This document shows, in pieces, positions 5,692 through 6,274 of a DNA stretch of 6,274 bases. A program made the position numbers and the translations under genes. The stretch is from an uncultured Bacilli bacterium (GTDB taxonomy: Bacteria > Bacillota_I > Bacilli_A > RF39 > UBA660): positions 1 to 6,274 of the forward strand of contig CALVXT010000082.1 of assembly GCA_944371545.1 (NCBI GenBank), in the 5' to 3' direction. The stretch's first letter is position 1. Each line of letters starts with the position of its first letter. The notes under the pieces are model-generated. The model made no database searches and was not told the origin of the DNA. It saw only the letters and a program-made list of their open reading frames with translations.

Positions 5692-6171
5692 ATGAATAAA
5701 GTTATTTTAATCGGTAGATTAGCTAGAGATCCTGAAATGCGTACTACAGGAAGTGGTATTGCTGTAACACGTTTTACAGTTGCTGTTTCTCGTCCTTTTA
5801 ATCCTCAAGGAGGACAACCACAAACTGATTTTATTGGATGTGTCGCATGGCGTAGACAAGCAGAAAATATTGCTAAATATTGTACGAAAGGTTCACAAGT
5901 GGCTGTTGAAGGTAGAATTCAAACTGGAAGTTACGATGGAGCCGATGGTCAAAAGCATTATACGACAGATATTGTTGCAGATAATGTTACGTTCTTAGGT
6001 TCTAGAAACGCGTCAGCTGGTGATTCTTCCAACTATGATGCTGCAAGTTTTGCTCAACCAATGCCTAGTTATGAAGAAAGTCAAAGTATACCAACAACTG
6101 ATGTCAGTGAAGATCCTTTTAAAGACTTTGGTGAAGAGATTGCACTCTCTGATGATGATCTACCATTCTAG
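5692..6171 (+). CDS. ssb: Single-stranded DNA-binding protein
   Basis: The 159-residue protein has an N-terminal OB fold (about 1-105) that starts MNKVILIGRLARDPEMRTT and contains the conserved VTRFTVAVSR strand and FIGCVAWRRQAENIAKY segment. A flexible Ser/Pro/Asn/Asp-rich linker follows (about 106-145). The protein ends in DDDLPF, the acidic tail that recruits replication and repair partners; the usual form is DDDIPF, so Leu for Ile is a conservative change. The protein acts as a tetramer coating single-stranded DNA during replication, recombination and repair. It starts three bases after the rpsF stop, and its GAGGAG ribosome-binding site lies inside the last codons of rpsF, so the two genes are co-transcribed and probably translationally coupled. 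Confidence 0.98.
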   Translation: MNKVILIGRLARDPEMRTTGSGIAVTRFTVAVSRPFNPQGGQPQTDFIGCVAWRRQAENIAKYCTKGSQVAVEGRIQTGSYDGADGQKHYTTDIVADNVTFLGSRNASAGDSSNYDAASFAQPMPSYEESQSIPTTDVSEDPFKDFGEEIALSDDDLPF

Positions 6172-6188
6172 GAAAGGAGATTATATAA

Positions 6189-6274
6189 ATGGCTGAATTT
6201 AGAAGAAAAAAGAAAAAAATATGTCAAATGTGTGCTGGAAAAAGCGTTGATTATAAAGATGTTATGATTATTAA
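6189..6274 (+). CDS. rpsR: 30S ribosomal protein S18, N-terminal part (3' end cut by window edge)
   Basis: Twenty-eight codons are visible before the window ends. The basic start MAEFRRKKKK is followed by ICQMCAGKSVDYKDV, which lines up with the S18 signature of a basic arm followed by an xDYKDV motif. Cys12 and Cys15 form a CxxC pair, as in the zinc-ribbon type (C+) of S18 found in clostridia and actinobacteria; Bacillus subtilis S18 has only one Cys here. The expected further metal ligands lie beyond the window. The ATG follows AAGGAG (6174-6179) at a 9-base spacing, 17 bases after ssb. S18 pairs with S6, the product of the first gene of this operon, both in the ribosome and in autoregulation. 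Confidence 0.93.
   Translation, partial: MAEFRRKKKKICQMCAGKSVDYKDVMII

Overview
The window is strongly AT-rich with good Shine-Dalgarno sites and standard stop codons: TGA ends one gene, and Trp is encoded by TGG. Together with a Gram-positive style lipobox and the rpsF-ssb-rpsR gene order, this points to a low-GC member of the Bacillota, possibly one of the uncultured gut Bacilli or Clostridia-like lineages. The lineage is inferred from gene content and composition only; nothing in the window fixes the species.

Left edge (1-815, + strand): the 3' part of an exported or surface protein with an Asn/Glu/Ser-rich linker, a G5 domain and a C-terminal region holding seven cysteines. It converges on the following minus-strand block across a short hairpin terminator.

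Middle (840-5076, - strand), read from right to left: a small DUF4358-type lipoprotein, an MBOAT-family membrane O-acyltransferase, a DHHW/AlgX-like SGNH-fold partner with an intact predicted Asp-His-Ser triad, and a CcdA-TlpA fusion thiol-disulfide protein. The first three look like one module for O-acetylating an exported polymer. The MBOAT protein would pass acetyl groups across the membrane, the DHHW protein would act outside, and the lipoprotein has an unknown accessory role. A compact hairpin plus T-run between the lipoprotein and MBOAT genes may set their relative expression. The CcdA-TlpA gene has its own candidate promoter and may be a separate redox unit. It would carry electrons across the membrane to an outward-facing thioredoxin domain.

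Right edge (5271-6274, + strand): the ribosomal/replication operon rpsF (S6), ssb (single-stranded DNA-binding protein) and the start of rpsR (S18). It is preceded by a convincing promoter and a short, highly structured leader. In that leader the rpsF ribosome-binding site can pair with an upstream CUCCUU, and a second hairpin competes for the same bases. This fits the known autoregulation of rpsF by the S6:S18 complex, although the expected CCG bulge reads CCA here.

No mobile element, CRISPR array, tRNA or rRNA is visible. The most interesting items are the rpsF leader switch, the acyltransferase module with its internal attenuator-like hairpin, and the pairing of a thiol-redox gene with a convergent cysteine-rich exported protein.
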